From Saccharopolyspora thermophila (GTDB lineage: Bacteria > Actinomycetota > Actinomycetes > Mycobacteriales > Pseudonocardiaceae), in contig NZ_BMMT01000005.1 in assembly GCF_014646075.1 (NCBI RefSeq), positions 205,654-269,653 of the forward strand: a stretch of 64,000 nucleotides of DNA, given 5' to 3'. The position numbers were made by a program, and so were the translations under genes. Shown piece after piece: positions 62,933 to 64,000 of the stretch (positions within the stretch are counted from its first letter, which is position 1; every line of letters begins with the position of its first letter). The notes beneath the pieces are model-generated. The model ran no database searches. It saw nothing but the letters and a program-made list of their open reading frames with translations, and was not told the DNA's origin.

Positions 62933-63772
62933 ATGGCTGCGGTGACGGTTGCGCGGCGGCACACGGTGTCCGTGGTGGTGCACCTGGTGCTGGCGGTGAT
63001 CGCGCTGGCGTTCCTGGCCCCGCTGCTGTGGCTGGTCACGGCGTCGTTCGACGGGGACGCACCGCTGGCCGCGCAGCTGCCGAGCGCAGTCACCCTGGAC
63101 AACTTCGGTGCAGTGCTCAGCTGGGAGCTCAGCGGTCGTCCACTGTGGAACGGTTTGGTGATGTGCGGCGGTGCGGCGCTGATCTCGGTGGTGGCGGCGG
63201 TGCTGTGCGCGTATCCGCTGTCCCGCTACCAGCTGCGCTTCCGGCGGCCGTTTCGGTACGTGGTGCTGTTCGCCTCCGGCCTGCCGATGACGGCCGTGAT
63301 GGTGCCGGTGTACAGCATGTTCGTGCAGCTGCGGCTGATCGACTCGATGTTTGGCACCACCCTGTTCCTGGCCGCCACGTCGCTGCCGATCGCGATCTGG
63401 ATGACCAAGAACTTCATGGACGGCGTGCCGATCAGCCTGGAGGAGGCGGCGTGGGTGGACGGCGCCTCGGCGATGCAGGCGCTGCGCTCGATCGTGCTGC
63501 CGCTGATCCTGCCGGGGATGAGCGTGGTGGCGATCTTCACGTTCATCACGGCGTGGGGGAACTTCTTCGTGCCGTTCGTGCTGCTGCTGGACCCGGCGAA
63601 GCAACCGGCCTCGGTGGGTGTGTTCACGTTCTTCGGCCAGGGCGGCCTGATCGCCTACGGCCAGCTGGCGGCATACTCGATCGTCTACACGGCCCCGGTG
63701 GTCCTGCTGTACCTGCTGGTAACCCGAACCCTGGGCGGGGCCTTCAGCCTCGCCGGAGCCATCAAGCACTGA
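62933..63772 (+). CDS. Sugar ABC transporter permease (MalG-type)
   Basis: A 279-residue permease with the MalG EAA loop SLEEAAWVDGASAMQALRSIVLPLILPG, and helices ALAFLAPLLWLVTASFDGD and VAIFTFITAWGNFFVPFVLLL. Its ATG follows the MalF stop with no gap. No ATPase gene follows, so the complex probably uses a shared MsiK-type ATPase encoded elsewhere, as known in streptomycetes. Confidence 0.93.
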   Translation: MAAVTVARRHTVSVVVHLVLAVIALAFLAPLLWLVTASFDGDAPLAAQLPSAVTLDNFGAVLSWELSGRPLWNGLVMCGGAALISVVAAVLCAYPLSRYQLRFRRPFRYVVLFASGLPMTAVMVPVYSMFVQLRLIDSMFGTTLFLAATSLPIAIWMTKNFMDGVPISLEEAAWVDGASAMQALRSIVLPLILPGMSVVAIFTFITAWGNFFVPFVLLLDPAKQPASVGVFTFFGQGGLIAYGQLAAYSIVYTAPVVLLYLLVTRTLGGAFSLAGAIKH

Positions 63773-63870
63773 CCGCCCCTCACCACCCCCACCACGGCGA
63801 CGTCTTCCGCAATGGGAAATGAGAGACCTGATTTCCATGGGGATCGCATGAGGAGGACGGGCTCGCGATG

Positions 63871-64000
63871 AACTGAACTGGTCCCCGGTGGTTGGACTGT
63901 GGAATTCAGTTCCGATCATCGGGGAGCGGTGGTTTGGCTGGGCGTAGTTCGTTGACCGCGGAGCAGCGTGCGGCGGCGATAGAGTTGTTTGATGATGGTT
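63871..64000 (+). mobile_element. Left end of an IS3-like insertion sequence, cut by window end
   Basis: The stretch TGAACTGGTCCCCGGTGGTT preceded by GATGAAC resembles the terminal repeats of actinobacterial IS3-group elements. A transposase reading frame begins about 60 bases inside. The GC content drops relative to the flanking operon. The right end lies outside the window. Confidence 0.55.
63934..64000 (+). CDS. Transposase (helix-turn-helix OrfA), N-terminal fragment
   Basis: From a TTG with GGGGAG about seven bases upstream the frame reads LAGRSSLTAEQRAAAIELFD then DG and runs off the window. SLTAEQRAAAIELF is the first helix of IS3-family OrfA helix-turn-helix proteins. Only about 22 residues are visible. 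Confidence 0.55.
   Translation, partial: MAGRSSLTAEQRAAAIELFDDG

Overview
The window is very GC-rich DNA from an actinomycete. GTG and TTG starts and purine-rich ribosome binding sites are common. The gene order ino1 – PadR – DUF5318 gene – ponA1 – GT87-like membrane protein (15482-22646) matches Mycobacterium tuberculosis Rv0046c to Rv0051. Together with the fabG4/fadA2/MaoC group and a mycoredoxin-like protein, this suggests Pseudonocardiaceae or a close relative (inference). A near-certain parS site and the ponA neighbourhood suggest a position within the origin-proximal part of the chromosome.

1-15.4 kb: a mycoredoxin-like gene; ptsI with a DasR-type operator overlapping its start; a secreted His-rich protein; then a compact peptide cluster (3.7-9.0 kb). 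The cluster encodes a SARP regulator, a membrane M50 protease with a PqqD-like N-terminus, two small acidic peptides sharing an LPxREAL motif, and a LuxR-type response regulator with its histidine kinase. Triple 11-bp-spaced heptamer repeats, the signature of SARP binding, sit upstream of the peptide genes. It is followed by an AI-2E family transporter, two secreted proteins, a GT87 mannosyltransferase and a GGDEF protein.

15.4-30.7 kb: the conserved ino1-ponA1 block, PspC, an M20 dipeptidase, a GPP34 protein, a branched-chain 2-oxoacid dehydrogenase operon (E1 alpha, E1 beta, E2), a PNPOx-like protein and small genes.

30.7-33.6 kb: a small integrated segment. A displaced 85-bp copy of the acyl-CoA dehydrogenase 3' end with its probable native terminator lies 2,225 bp from the intact gene end. 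Every nucleotide difference between the two copies is synonymous. The segment carries a three-gene operon: a small helical protein, a DddA/SCP1.201-like deaminase toxin with a related N-terminus, and an Imm1 immunity protein. No integrase is present.

33.5-41.4 kb: lipid metabolism (acyl-CoA dehydrogenase, SCP2, TetR, MaoC dehydratase, FabG4, FadA2). Two palindromes fitting TACYCRTGRGTA lie in the two divergent promoter regions. A TMEM175-like protein and unknown genes follow.

41.4-45.9 kb: visibly less GC-rich accessory DNA with two XRE regulators, a DUF6879 gene, small Cys-rich proteins and a probable frameshifted gene.

45.9-64 kb: an NHL-repeat thioredoxin, a GroES-like protein, a VanW protein, a Pro-rich surface protein with class F sortase, a secreted EEP hydrolase, an amino-acid ABC transporter, parS, a large beta-helix-like membrane protein, an SGNH esterase, a ROK regulator divergent from a sugar ABC transporter without its own ATPase, and the left end of an IS3-like insertion sequence cut by the window end. 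I saw no tRNA, rRNA or CRISPR array.
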